Shown: positions 36,957-49,240 of the stretch, in pieces
Position numbering within the stretch: position 1 is the first letter of the stretch
Layout: each line of letters starts with the position of its first letter
Assembly (NCBI GenBank): GCA_022497155.1
Contig: MU385732.1
Span: 1 to 64,000 of the forward strand
Origin: Whalleya microplaca
Lineage: Eukaryota > Ascomycota > Sordariomycetes > Xylariales > Xylariaceae
DNA: 64,000 bases
Direction: 5' to 3'
Notes under the pieces: model-generated
What the model was told of the DNA's origin: nothing
What the model saw: the letters and a program-made list of their open reading frames with translations, nothing else
The model's database searches: none
Made by a program: the position numbers and the translations under genes

Positions 36957-39900
36957 TGTTATAGGGCTAGTGTGCCGTAGCATATATATATCGCTTGTTT
37001 TTTTTTTTTACTCTCAGATAAAATATATACAGCTCAAACAGCCTTATCGCCGGCAATAAATATATCTTTCTTTTCGATTAATAGCTATTATAAGTGACTT
37101 TTTTGTTTCGTTACCTCGATTACTTCCGATTAATTAAGCTATAAAATAGCACCTTTTTTACCCCGACATCTTGTCCTAAAACATTTGGCTCCCTTAGATA
37201 GGCTTTAACTTTTTCGCTTTTTTAATTAATCGAGAAAAACAGTCCAAATAGAGGCAGCAATAAGATAGAACTAAAAAAGAAAGACTTTAATAAAACCCTT
37301 AAAATTATTAAACTAACCGAACCTATAAAAAAAAAAGCACTAACTAAAAAAAAAACTGACGGTAAATAATTATCTAAAATAAAAAAGTAATGCTAAAAAT
37401 AAACAGATTAATAAAAAGATTTATAAGAAACTTATAATATATATTAATAAGCTAGTAATATAAAGATATAAAAATATAAAAAATATAAAGTATAAAAAGC
37501 ATAAAAATATAGTAATACGAAAATACAAAAAAGCATAAATTTTAATAAAGCAAGTTAAATATAAGAAGATTAGTAGCACGAAAGATTGGGAAAAATTAAA
37601 AAATTATAAAGTATATAATAAATAGTGCACGAAAACGTATTACAGTTTAAACCTATAGAATAAATTAGGGTAAAATTTAGGTAACGAAAATAATATCCGA
37701 GCTTTTAATTAGCTTATAGGTAGTTTTATTACGCAATTAATTAATTAATGTAATATAATAGTTAAGTTAGCGACTTATTGTCGAAATCTTTTTTAAAAGT
37801 TTCCTAATTTTTAAGGCTATTATTAGCGTCTTAAAAGACAGTTATAATTTTATATTTAAAGTATTATAGAATTATAACTTAATATAATTAAAAAAAATAA
37901 ATTATATTTCCCCAAAATTAAGTATAACTAAAGAATTAAAACAGCTAAACGATAAGATATTTTAAACTATATTAGATATAGCTAAAAAGGGATCCCTCCG
38001 ACTAACCGATAATTAAGGGACTATTAACTTTATTACTAATTAAAGGTACCAGTAAAATAAAAGAAACTCGGTATTATATAATTAGAATATTTAATTAGAA
38101 ATAACTAGTTAAAAGACTTTATTTTTTAGTATAACGAAAGACGTATAAGTCGATAAAAAGCTTACGGATTAAAATATAGCTTCCGATTAAAAGCGATTTA
38201 TTATAACCGGAAAAACTAGGTTTATAGTAACGGTTACGTTACCAAACTTTCGAAACTATTTATAGCTTTTATTCGATAGAAATAATGTTATAAATTAGAT
38301 CGAAAATGTAATATATATATTCGATAAATACGACTTAAAAAATAATGTTAAAATCAGGGAAATGCCGTATTAAACGGACAATCAAACTAATAAGCGACGG
38401 ATCGAAGCTTTATTAAAAAGTATTATTATTTGGAAAAAAGTAAAGGCAGTTCTAAAGCGATATTTTAAAATTGGTGACTTAAAGTAGACAAGAACTTTTA
38501 TAAAACGGTTAAAAAACCTGGAAAAAAGTAATAAACTATTTGGACCGATAGAAATTTATTATTATATTTTAGATTATTCGGTTCGGGTAAAGGATATCCG
38601 GAAATAAAAAAAAATTAAAGAATAAGACGTTATTTTCGTTAATAGTTTATAGCAAAAAATCGATTAAAAAGTTATTAAATAGATTATATAGTTTTGCTCG
38701 AAATTATATAACGAGCTTTTCGAACTGGATTATAAAAAAGCCTAAAATATTATATATATATAGGTAAATATTATAGTCGGCTTAATAAATTACAACAGCC
38801 GTAATATCTAATAAGTTTCGCCCGATTAATAATATAAAAATAAATCGGTTAATTGTTAACGTTTGATTCGGTTCCGCTTATTATTAGTAAGCTTAAAATA
38901 GCCTAAGGTTATCCTAAAAAAAGAGACTTTATTTTTTTAACCAAACGAAATAAAGGACCTAATTAAGTTTATGAAATAAATGTTTATCGTATAGTTTAAA
39001 GCTAACGAAAATTTTACTATATTTATAAAGAAATTTCGATTAATATTACCGAAATTAGAATATTACGCCCTATAAAGAGAAACTTTTACCTAATAAAATA
39101 TTTAAAAACGTAAAATAAGGGATATATTTTTTAATATTTATCGCGCTAGGCTTTTAAATAAAAAAGAAAGATATAAAAAGTATAACAGCCGATAAAATTA
39201 AAACAGTCGATATATATTATAACCGACATTATTTTAAAGGTATAATCGAAATACTTATTTCTTTTACGGAAAATTAAGCCACTTTTCTACTACTTGTTCC
39301 CTAATAGTATTATTAAGCCGTAATAATGTAATATAATACGATAATTAATTTAAGGGATATTTTATCGGAGGTTTTTAAACTGCTCCCGAAATTAGGAATA
39401 TCTTATTTCCTAGGCATATAATTACCGAAAGTAAAATAAATAGAGAAAGTATTATTTAGGCTTACTTATAATTTTTATATAAAATAGGGATATGCGGTAT
39501 TTAAATTCGGAAATTAGCTTATTACTACCTTTATAAATATAATAAGATCGAAAAAGATATAAAGTTTAAATAAAATTATAATTTTATTCGATTAATAGCT
39601 GATTTATAAAATTGCAACCCGGAAACGATATTAGCTATAGATTTAAAAGTTAATAGTATTAAAATAAAAGGCTTAAAAAGTAACATTTTTTATAAACTTA
39701 TAAAATTATAAAATTACTTTTGGGAGGAACTAACTATTAATAGAAGCGGGAATTCTATATATAAAGTAGTAATTAAGCCGTCTCAATATAAAAATAAAAA
39801 TAAAATTAATGTTTTAACATTAAAGAGATATAAAAATATAAACGGCAGTATATTTGTAAAAAAAACGATCGATAAAGTGTTATTAAAGTTAAACTTTTTA

Positions 39901-41939
39901 TTTTTAATAGTTTTAGAAATGCCGAAACAGACTTAAACTAATATGCCAGAAAGTATTATATTTAATTAATTAGCCTTAGCTTTAATTTCGGAATACTAAA
40001 AAAAAAGGATCTCTAAAAATGCGGTAAAAAGATTTAAAGTCTTATAGGATAATCTAATTAAGCATTATATAAGGTTTAATAAGGTATTATTTTAATACTT
40101 ATTCGATAAAGCGGGTAAAATAAATCGAAAACCTTATAAAACAATTTATATTTTTTTAGCCGAAATAATTAATTAGTAATAATAAAGATAGTAATTTTAG
40201 TTTAATTTTATACCAAACGTATTATAGCTAGTTTTTACGCCTAATAAATTCTAAAATAGCTTTACGAATATATCGATTAATAATATTTCTATAGTACCCG
40301 GTAACGCTACCTAAATTGTTATAGTATTTTTGCCGGTATTTATCCGGGATATTAGAATATATATCCGACTATTACCCCGATTAATTATAAAGATTAGCTT
40401 TAAAAAATATAAGGACTTAATTATTGTAGTTATTAATACGGGTATTTAGTTAAGTATTATTATATAATTATATATTTTTAAGTATTAAATACTTATATAA
40501 AAAATTAAGATTACGTAGTCCGGCTTTAATACGTTAGTAAATAATAGAACTAGGAGTTTTAGCTTAATTAAAAAACCTATATAATTAGTAAGCTATAGCT
40601 TGCTACTACTAATTTATATAGTTAGAAATTTTAAGGCCGCATTCCCGTTACTTTTCGGCCTCAATTTTATTTTTTAATTATATATAATAATTTACTTTAA
40701 AAAAGGCTTATTAATAGCTTCGATATTTTTCGGAAATATTAAAATTATAATACCTCTTATATATAATAAGCCAGCTAAGCAAATTTTAGCCGACGTCGTT
40801 AATTTTTCGGAAAACTAATAACCGCTAATACTAGAGGCTAAGTCGACAGTAAATAAAGGCCTTAAAATATTACAGTAATAATAAACCTAGTAAAATTTAA
40901 AAATGTAGTTTAAAATAACTTAAGTTTAAGATAGGCTAATAAATAAATAAAAATTATTATTAATAAAATGTTCTAAAATAGCGATTAAATATAAGCCTCG
41001 TTATCTGATAATTAATTACTGGGCCTATTATAGGAGACTATTAAAAAAAAATTTAAATAGGTAATATAACGTGTAGCATTATATCGAGAAAAGATATTAC
41101 GGAAAAACGAAATTAAGCTATATATAATATATAAACTAAAAGCATAAAAAATTTACCTAATTAATAATGCCGAATTAAATAATATAGTCTTTTTAAGGTC
41201 GATTAATTAAAAGTAAGTAATATTATAAAATATAAAGCCGAATTTCGAACCCTTAAGTATATTTAAAATAGACAAAAAATATAAAGGCATTATTTCGCGT
41301 TTTACTTCCGCGTCATAAAATATTAAATTAACGAAAAAACGCCTAAATGTTATTAAAATAAAGCTGCTAAATACGGAACTTATAAATTAAGAAAAAATAA
41401 TATTAATCGAGATTTTTTATCGATAAAAAATAGCACTAGCCTAGGATTTTATAAAAATCGGCCGAATTAGAAAAAAAGTGTCTCTTCCGTATAAGATTAA
41501 AATAATACTATATAATATATAATAAGCCAGATTAATTCCTATCCTAGCGTTACTAAAGATATAGGTTTTAAATATTCTATAGAATCGGCTTAAAAATGGG
41601 ATATTGGAAAAATCTTATATTTTATACCGCAATGCCTGGTTTATAGTTAAAAAAAAAATAAAAGCTTTCGGTTAATTAATTCGGCGACAAAACTAAATAC
41701 TATATAAATACGAAATGTTTTTCTCCCGAGCAATTATAATAAATTTGCGGAAAAATTTATTATACAAGTAATAATTTCTATAGTAGATTTTTTTTTAGGA
41801 TATAATTAAATATTATTATCTATATTTAGCAAAAATTATATTATATTTTCGATACCGATCGGGCTTTTCCGAATAACGATTTTGTTATAAAAAGGGACTA
41901 ATTTAGTAGTATAGTTTTTACGTATTATTACCTGGATCT

Positions 41940-42850
41940 TATTCGACCTTATACCCGATAAATGCGAGCTATTTTTCGATAATATTAGTATTAAAGGGCT
42001 AAAAATGAAATACAATAATTAAAAAATCGCACTAAAAATAAAACAATTTATTTATAAGTATTTAAAAAATATTAATAATGTTTTATTTAATTTTAAACTA
42101 GCGGGAGCTATAGCTAGTGCGGAAAAAAGCGATTAATATAAGAACGCTACCGTTATTATCGGCTATTTATACAGTATTAATAGTCGTTTCCTTAATTAAG
42201 CTAAAGTTATTAAGATTACGGAATAAGTATTTTATAGTAATATTTCTAAAATACGGGCATTTTTAAAAGTTATAGTTTATTATTATATATAGATTATATA
42301 TTATACATTAATTACTTTATTACTAATAAAATTTTTCCGGAAAAACGCAAATTAGGAGTAGGAAATAAAGTAATAATAAGCTATAAATAAACTTAAAATA
42401 GCGTTAATTAATATACCTTATTTAATTATGCTTAATTATATAAACGGATATATTATTTGGCTTAAAATTAATACGTCAGGCATAAAATAAAGGTATATAT
42501 TGGGACAGGAAATTAATAGATACGTTCGACTTACGAGATTTAAATCTGGTATATAAAAAGGGCTAAAATTTAATTATAATATTATAAAACGAGAATGTTT
42601 TAGGGTAGTTAAGTTTTTTTAACGATTGCGAAATTATTTTTACGGCACGAGATTTATTTTCGAAACTAATACTAAAGTTTTAATTGCTTAATTAAATAAT
42701 AGATTCTCTAGTTTACCTAACGCAGCATTAACCCGGTAGATAGCTTTTATTAAAATGTTTAATTTCGAAATAAGGTATGTCTTTAGAAAACGATATTAAG
42801 TAGCGGATAGCTTATTACGTAAACTATTAAGGCTATCCGATAAGCTAAAT
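41940..42850 (+). pseudogene. Gypsy-D reverse transcriptase and RNase H fragment
   Basis: In one frame from 41,963 the codons read C-E-L-F-F-D-N-I-S-I-K-G, the RT catalytic motif usually written FLDDI.VKGP, with the second aspartate changed to asparagine. It continues K-Y-N-N and later A-G-A-I-A-S-A-E-K. The RNase H end is readable at about 42,745-42,835 as F-N-F-E-I-R-Y-V then A-D-S-L-L-R-K, matching the normal F.FEV.HVPG...ADGLSR ending. Stops interrupt the frame. Confidence 0.8.
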
Positions 42851-43199
42851 AATTAATAATAAAAAAAAGTTAATAATTTTATTAATATTTAGCTTAATAT
42901 CCTTACAGCAAGAATATCTCGATTAAATAAACCAATATATAAAATACCGGAATTTTCCCTATTACTTATTATTTTATACCTGCTAAAAAGCTAGTCTAAA
43001 GCTTTCTAAAAAATCGCAATATATTTTAGTATTTTAAAGTTACCTAATCGATTAAAAGGTTTTAATATAACGAGATAATATTATGCAAAAATAAGCTTCC
43101 GGAATAAGGCTATTAAATATATAATTTAAAAAGGAATTTTATAGCGGAAATTTTATAAGAAATATAGCTAACGGCGTATCGTTAATAATATTAATTAAT

Positions 43200-44285
43200 A
43201 AAAGCGTATTATTAAAAACTGTCCCTCGAGAGTTAGAACGTATCGAAAACGAGAATTAATTTATAATAAAATAGTTAAATTTTATTACTAAAAAGGGATA
43301 TATTAGGAGATTTAAACTGCCGTTAAGTGTTGTTTAAAATGCCAGCCTTTTGCGGATAAACGATTTAAAAATTAAGGACTTTTTTTAATGCTAAAACAGT
43401 TATTAACTATTTAGATTATTAATATTTAGTTTTTCCCGAATAATAATAGATATTCGGCTATTATCGAAGCAAAAAATAAGCTATTAAAGTGGCCTAAAAT
43501 TAAAACATTAAGAAATGTTATAGTAATTAAGGTATAAAAGTTTTTTTGGGACTATATTTATATTAACTATAGTATTTTTATAATAATTAAATATAATAAA
43601 GGCTTAAAAAATAAAATAGAGGTAGCTAAAGGTGTTATATAGCTAGATATTAAAATATAAATCGGATTTATATATTACCCTCAGACGTAAAAATAAATAA
43701 AAGTAAGCTATTAACCGATTATAAAATTTTTTATACATATAACGGGAGAAATTAGCAAATTATAGGTTAAAAAATTTAAAGCTATATTTTAGGCTAATCG
43801 AACGTTTATATAAAAATATAGGTTTATATTATATAAATTAGTTTATAATAAAAAACCTATTATGCCGATCGAAATAGTTTTATTATTTTAGCGGGTCTTT
43901 AATTAGTCGGATATTTGTAATAAAGAAGATTTTATTACTAAAAAAGTAAGAATATTTAAACAATAGGATAAAAATGTCGCGAAAATAATACAAATTTTAA
44001 TAAAAAAACGAAAAAAAGCGGCGGAACGAAATAATCGACAATACCCTTTAAAAAAACGGTTAAAATTATTAAAATAAGGCAGCCTAGTCTTACTTTATAA
44101 TATAATACGGCATATTGATATGTTTAAAAGCAAAAAGCTGAAATATAAATAAACTAAGTTTTATCGAATTACGAAAAAATAAAAATAAAATAGATTTTTT
44201 TTTAAAAAATTAAACGGGGTAATACTATAAGGAGTATTTTCTTTTAATCGGCTAAAAAAATTTATTCGAAATATAAAAAAATATT
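43200..44285 (+). pseudogene. Gypsy-D integrase fragment
   Basis: Near 43,330 the frame keeps C-C-L-K-C-Q, the second half of the integrase HHCC zinc site. It then reads Y-S-A-I-I-E-A-K-N around 43,450 and L-L-K-W-P-K, matching the catalytic-core phrase YIIEARDDLSRWPE. The C-terminal tail near 44,090-44,270 reads like the GPY/F module of Gypsy integrases, ending in an N-R-L-K-K-F phrase. RIP stops break it throughout. Confidence 0.75.
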
Positions 44286-44289
44286 AGAA

Positions 44290-47200
44290 ATTTAGCAAAT
44301 TTTACAATAACTATTAATTAGGTAGCTATAATAAAATAAGGGATAATTATAAAAACGCTAAACTAATAAATAATAATACGGCATATTAAAATAAAAATAT
44401 ATAAAAAGGCCCGGTAACTTATAGCTAGATTAGAAAGGTCGAGCCTAATAAAGATTAAAAAATTATAAAAAATAAAATACTTAAAGGAATAGTTAAAATT
44501 AAACTACTTAAAATATTATTAACGGAACGAGAAACTTATAATCGAGTATTAAAAAAATAATACTAATAAATTAGATTATTTTTTTTTTATATTTTATATA
44601 AATTAATATTTTATAGAAATAAGGTTTTATAAAGTTACGGCAAATATAAAGGAGTAATAAAAAAAGAGAAGCTTAAATTAAAAAATATAACCGCAAACTT
44701 TAATATATAACTAATTAATTAAACGAAAAAAACTATTATAAGCTATAAATAAAACCGCTTATAACTTCGGTAAAAAAGGATAGATTTTCTTAATAATTTA
44801 GCCTAAATACGTATTACCTTAAAAACGACTTATTAAAGCAAAATTGTTATAATTAATATCGCTATTAAAAAAAGGATTTTTCGATTAACGAGCTTTTAAA
44901 TACGTATATTTTTTATCCCGGAACGAATATTTGTTTATTTAAATACCGATTATATAATTTTTATACGAACTATTAAACCAGCCTTTTATTAATCGATATT
45001 TATAAAATGGCCACATCTTATTATAGCGCCCGTTTTTAAAACTAACAAACCGATTTTCGCAAAGCCGGCAAGAAACTTTATTATAGGTATTATATTTTTA
45101 AATAAAAACTCCAAATTATATACGGCGATTTTCGATTAAACGAAATATTAAGTTACCAATAGGATTAGCTTCGCGAATCTCGATAAAAAAAGGATATCGT
45201 TAATCGAAAAAGTGTTTCGTTACCTTAAAATATTTAATATATTTTAGGGCAGGCTTTTATATTTAACCTTTACGACAGAATTTCGAGGCCGTAAATTCTT
45301 AAATATAATACCGACTTTCTTTAGGACTATTAAGAAATCTAATTTCCATTAGTCGAATTATCTTATATTAATTAGCAAAAATTATATATATTAGATAAGA
45401 AAAAAACTTACCCGAATAAACTTATCTGTTATATTAGTTTTTAAAAAGTGGCGGCTTATATTATTTTTTTAAAATAGAAATAGTTTATTTTTATTAGTTT
45501 TTAAATTAAAGTAACTAGGTTTAATATTAAAATAAGAACTAGAAACGTAATTAACGTTTTTTACTATCGAGTTAAAAGTTTTCGATTGTTTAAAAACGGC
45601 AAACCTAGGACGCAAAAGGAGCTTAACGTTAGGGTATAAATCGATAGGAAAAAAAAGACGACGAAAGTTTCTAGCTATTTATATAGCCGATTTACTTATT
45701 TTAAAAAAGAAGCGATAATAAAATAAAACGGGATAAAGAAGTCGAAAAAAAAGATTACAGAAATTAGAATTATTTTAATAAGATTTTATTTAATTAAATA
45801 GCGGGAGTTTAATACTTGTTTTACAAGTTTTAGAAAAAAGATTACTGATATGTATTTTGTCCTAAATATTTATTAAATTTTAATAAACTATTATAACCTA
45901 ATAAAAACGTTTAAGATTATTTAATTTTCGATTAACGCTATTACGACAAAAAATTTAATTTCTAAACGTAGGACTTTTTATAGAAAAGAAGGGAATAGAC
46001 GATTTACGTAAAGGCTTAATAAAAAGAGTTCCTTTTTTTTTTCCTGCCCCTTATATAATAATGAGCCTTACGATATAATTGCGAATAATTAATTAAGTAA
46101 ATACTATAAAACAAAAATAGAAAATAAATAGTTAGATTAGTAATTATTAAAGGGAAAAAAGGGTATAAAATATAAGAATAAAATAAATAAAGGGTATAAT
46201 AAGTAGCCTAAAAAATGTATTAAAGCTAAATCGAGTAAGCCGATTTTTAAAATTAGCAATAACGACTTAGATGCCTTGTTATATTTAATATTTAGCTTAT
46301 TATAAGTTTAAACAATTAATCAAAAATAAAAAGGACTTTCTAATTTACCCTTATTTATTATAAACTAAAACCTGGCGTAAAAAAGTTTTTTTTATACTAA
46401 CTTACTAATAACTTTTACTTAATTACTTATTAATCTTTCGCTTTCTTTCTTTATTATTTTTAATTAATTAGTTAAGTTTTTTTATAGTTTTATATTAGCT
46501 TATCGCTATAGTATTATACCTTAAACCTTACTTTTTATATATTAAGATATCGTTATAGCTATCGCAATTTAAAAAGTTACCTAAAAAAAGAAAAAATAGG
46601 TATAAAAACTGGAGTAAGAATAAAAAAATTAATTAAGCGGCCTGTAAGAATATTAAACTTATTTTAAAAGCTAATGTTAAATTTAAGGCTACACTTAAAA
46701 ACGAGGCTAAAATTAAGTTTGCGGCTAATTTTAACCCTAAATATAAGGCTGAAATAACTTTACCTATTAATTTGCCTTTATAAAAGTAGCTTTCCTTTTT
46801 AAATTTTAGTATATTTGTTATAGCAGCTAATGTTAACTTTTATATTATTAATTAATTTCGCAACCTTTTTATTAAAATATATAAACCTAAACCCTGGACT
46901 AAAAACAGGCTATAACACTTAAAATAAGAAATTAAGCAGATTATCGATTCCTTAAAAACAGATTTCTTATTAGTTAGAAACGATAAAATACCTAAAGTTA
47001 CTTTTAATCGAAATGCCTCTTTTAATTATAATAAAAACAAATAAAAGGTAAATAAAGTACTAAATTTATATAATGCTTTTTTTGCTTATTATAGGCGTTA
47101 ATATTGCGACACTACTTTTATAGCTGCTATAATTTAAATAAGTGTTGCCACTTTTAAAAAAAGATTTATTAAAACGGAAGTTTACCTTAAGATTCCTGTA

Positions 47201-48205
47201 AAGTTTAATTAAAAAATTACTTAAATTAACGACTAGTTTTTTTTTGGATTGTTTTAAACAACTCCCGGTTTTTTATATTAACGGCATTTATATATTTACG
47301 CGACCTTATAGCTACTAACGTTAAAAAAAAAGGCAGCCCTTACTTTTTTTTAATTGTTATATTAATAAAAACTTATATTACCTTTTCGTTTAACTTTATA
47401 AATACTCGTAATAAAAAGAGAGCTCGGGCTACTTTTAATTAACTGCGCCAGGTTTAAGTCTAATAAAATAATATAGCTTTTGCTTATATTAGACTTATTT
47501 AGATAGTATAACAGTAAGATAGGTTTAGTTACGGCTTTTAGGTGGCTTACTTAATTTTTCGCTTTTTTCGCTTTCCTATTATATTCTTTCGCCTTTATAA
47601 AAATCCTTATTTTATTAACGAAAAATAAGAAATAAAAAGCTAAATTACGAAAATAAAACAAATAATAGTTTATAGGGTTATTAATTAACCCGATAGCTTT
47701 AATAAACTAAAACGAGAACCCGAATTTAAGCTTATTTTTACCCCTAGCTTATTTTAAGCAAAAAAGATATCCCGACGCCAGTTTAAACTATATAAAGCTT
47801 ATATAAGTCTCCTAAATCTCGATTAATATTAACTTTTCTTAAAAGAATAACGAGAAGCTGCTTATCGAAATAAAAAAGCCTATATTTTATATAAATAGGT
47901 AAAAAATGAGTTTACTACGTTAGGAAAACGACTATAGCCTACTTTTCCTATAGAATAAAATAGTTAGGCAGATTATAAAAGACGTATAGCTGTTATTAAT
48001 TAACAGAAAATTTTTTTTTCTGCTAAGCCTAATTAATTAAAACGTATAAAACGACGTAAGTTTATTAGAAAGTATATAGAATTAAATAAAAAAAGAAAGG
48101 CAGTTAAGCCTAAGGCAAGAGCTTTTAAGAAGTAAATAAAGTAGATACTTTCCGCATTTATATTAATTAATTAAATTTTTTTATAATAAAAATATTTATA
48201 ATAAA
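44290..48205. other. Gypsy-D 3' extra region, 3.9 kb, unexplained
   Basis: Between the integrase tail and the purine tract before the 3' LTR there is room for another large protein. The sequence looks coding-derived more than random: CpG and GC persist in patches (for example 44,990-45,700 and 46,600-47,600), and long runs of one frame are broken only by TAA/TAG, as in the pol region. I did not recognise any family in either direction. It could be an additional retrotransposon frame, a captured host gene, or an older nested element whose ends I missed. Confidence 0.45.
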
Positions 48206-48474
48206 ATCTAAAAAAGATGTTATAGGGCTAATGTGCCGTAATATATATATATCGCTTGTCTTTTTTTTTTACTTTTAAATAAAATATATATAGCTCAGAC
48301 GGCCTTATCGCCGGCAATAAATATATCTCTCTTTTCGATTAATAGCTATTATAAGTGATTTTTTTGTTTCGTTGCCTCGATTACTTCCGATTAGCTAAGC
48401 TATAAAGTGGCACCTCTTTCACCCCGACACCTTATTTTAAGACAATACCACAAGTGGTCCGCGTGAACCGTGAC

Positions 48475-48534
48475 TTTTTATTTTATTTTAATTAAGCTAA
48501 CTTTAAGGAATAAAGGCCCGTAAAGCCTTATATT
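48475..48534 (+). repeat. Solo Gypsy-C LTR, right part
   Basis: Completes the LTR begun at 36,660; ends GCCTTATATTA and is followed by CCGGG, the presumed target duplication, after which inverted Gypsy-B leader sequence resumes. Confidence 0.8.
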
Positions 48535-48710
48535 ACCGGGTATTACTTTTAATAAATATATTTAAAGTCGATATATTATAAATAATTTTTTTTAAAAAAG
48601 TTTAAAATTATAAAAAATAATAATAATTAAATATAAATAATATATTAATTTATAAAATATAAATATAAATATATTAATTTTTAACTTTTTTATATATAAA
48701 AAAGTAAAGT

Positions 48711-48883
48711 TAATATAAATAATAAAAAATAAAGTAATGTATTATATAAAAAATAAAAATTTAATATTTAAGTTATAATAAAGCTACACTTTAAATGCTT
48801 AAAAATTTTTATTTTTTTATTTACTTTATTTTATTTAAATTAAGTTAGCTTTAAAAAATAAAAGTTTATAAAGCTTTATATTA
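48711..48883 (+). repeat. Solo Gypsy-C LTR in the inverted Gypsy-B LTR
   Basis: 173 bp, strongly RIP-mutated, with the same hairpin arms and end (GCTTTATATTA). The flanks AAAGT (48,706-48,710) and AAAGC (48,884-48,888) form a 5-bp TSD with one RIP-type difference. Confidence 0.82.
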
Positions 48884-49040
48884 AAAGCTTTTTTTATATA
48901 AATAAAAAGTAAAGGAAAAGTTTTAATTTTTTTAATATTTTTTTAATAAAGTTTATAAATTAATAAAGCTTATAATATAAACTTTATATTTAATAATTAA
49001 AAAAGCGGTAAGTTTTTATATAAATAACTTATATATTATT

Positions 49041-49240
49041 ATAATATAAGTTAAGCATAAGATTAAAGTATGGTCCGTGCGCATTATATAATTATAGCTT
49101 AAGCTTTATATTTAATATATATAGTAAATTTCTCGGCCGACTTTTTAACTTAAACTTCTTTTTTTCCCCTTTATTTTAATATTATATAAAATACATAAAA
49201 ATTAAGTCGCTAAGCCACCTTAACCCTTATAACACGTGAC
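49041..49240 (+). mobile_element. MITE-1, copy 4, at the edge of the AT-rich block
   Basis: Landmarks in order: GTTAAGCATAAGATTAAAG, GTGCGCATTATATAAT, TTTCTCGGCCGAC, AATTAAGTCGCTAAGCCACC, CCTTATAACACGTGA. It is the last recognisable repeat; normal composition begins within about 50 bases of its end. Confidence 0.78.

Larger units (their letters stand above)
36957..48444 (+). mobile_element. Gypsy-D, complete 11.5-kb LTR retrotransposon, innermost layer
   Basis: LTRs 36,957-37,183 and 48,218-48,444 are both 227 bp, start TGTTATAGGGCTA and end in ACA, and differ by roughly twenty mostly C/T or G/A changes by eye. ATAC at 36,953-36,956 and 48,445-48,448 is the TSD. A purine tract (TAAAAAAGA) precedes the 3' LTR. 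Plus-strand remnants are in Gypsy order: gag about 38,200-39,180, protease region, RT (about 41,600-42,130), RNase H ending near 42,850, integrase (about 43,200-44,000) and a GPY/F-like tail ending near 44,280. About 3.9 kb more follows before the LTR. It inserted into MITE-2, and the empty site survives at 11,517-11,718. Many RIP stops; inactive. Confidence 0.9.
35212..48996 (-). mobile_element. Gypsy-B, truncated inverted copy carrying nested insertions
   Basis: Minus-strand 5' LTR starts at 48,996 (TATTAAATATAAAG). Leader and gag run leftward: about 48,540-48,600, then 36,658 down to 35,212, reversing 10,990-12,290 of the plus-strand copy. Landmarks such as the GCCGGCTAATAGCCGG-like hairpin occur in both (about 12,015 and 35,460). 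It ends at 35,212 by fusing to the end of the plus-strand Gypsy-B 3' LTR. Four insertions interrupt it: a solo LTR in its own LTR (48,711), the triple nest (36,660-48,534), MITE-3 (36,207) and another solo LTR (35,507). Only gag is represented, and no frame is intact. Confidence 0.78.

Noticed and set aside
47030..47130. Minimal resemblance of a Y-N-A-F-F-A-Y-Y phrase to a MAT alpha-box
   Set aside because: Only a few residues match, spacing and following motifs do not fit, and it lies within Gypsy-D LTRs.
1..49240. Mitochondrial DNA insertion as the reason for high AT content
   Set aside because: No mitochondrial gene words, and the AT richness is accompanied by RIP dinucleotide bias and LTR-element motifs throughout.
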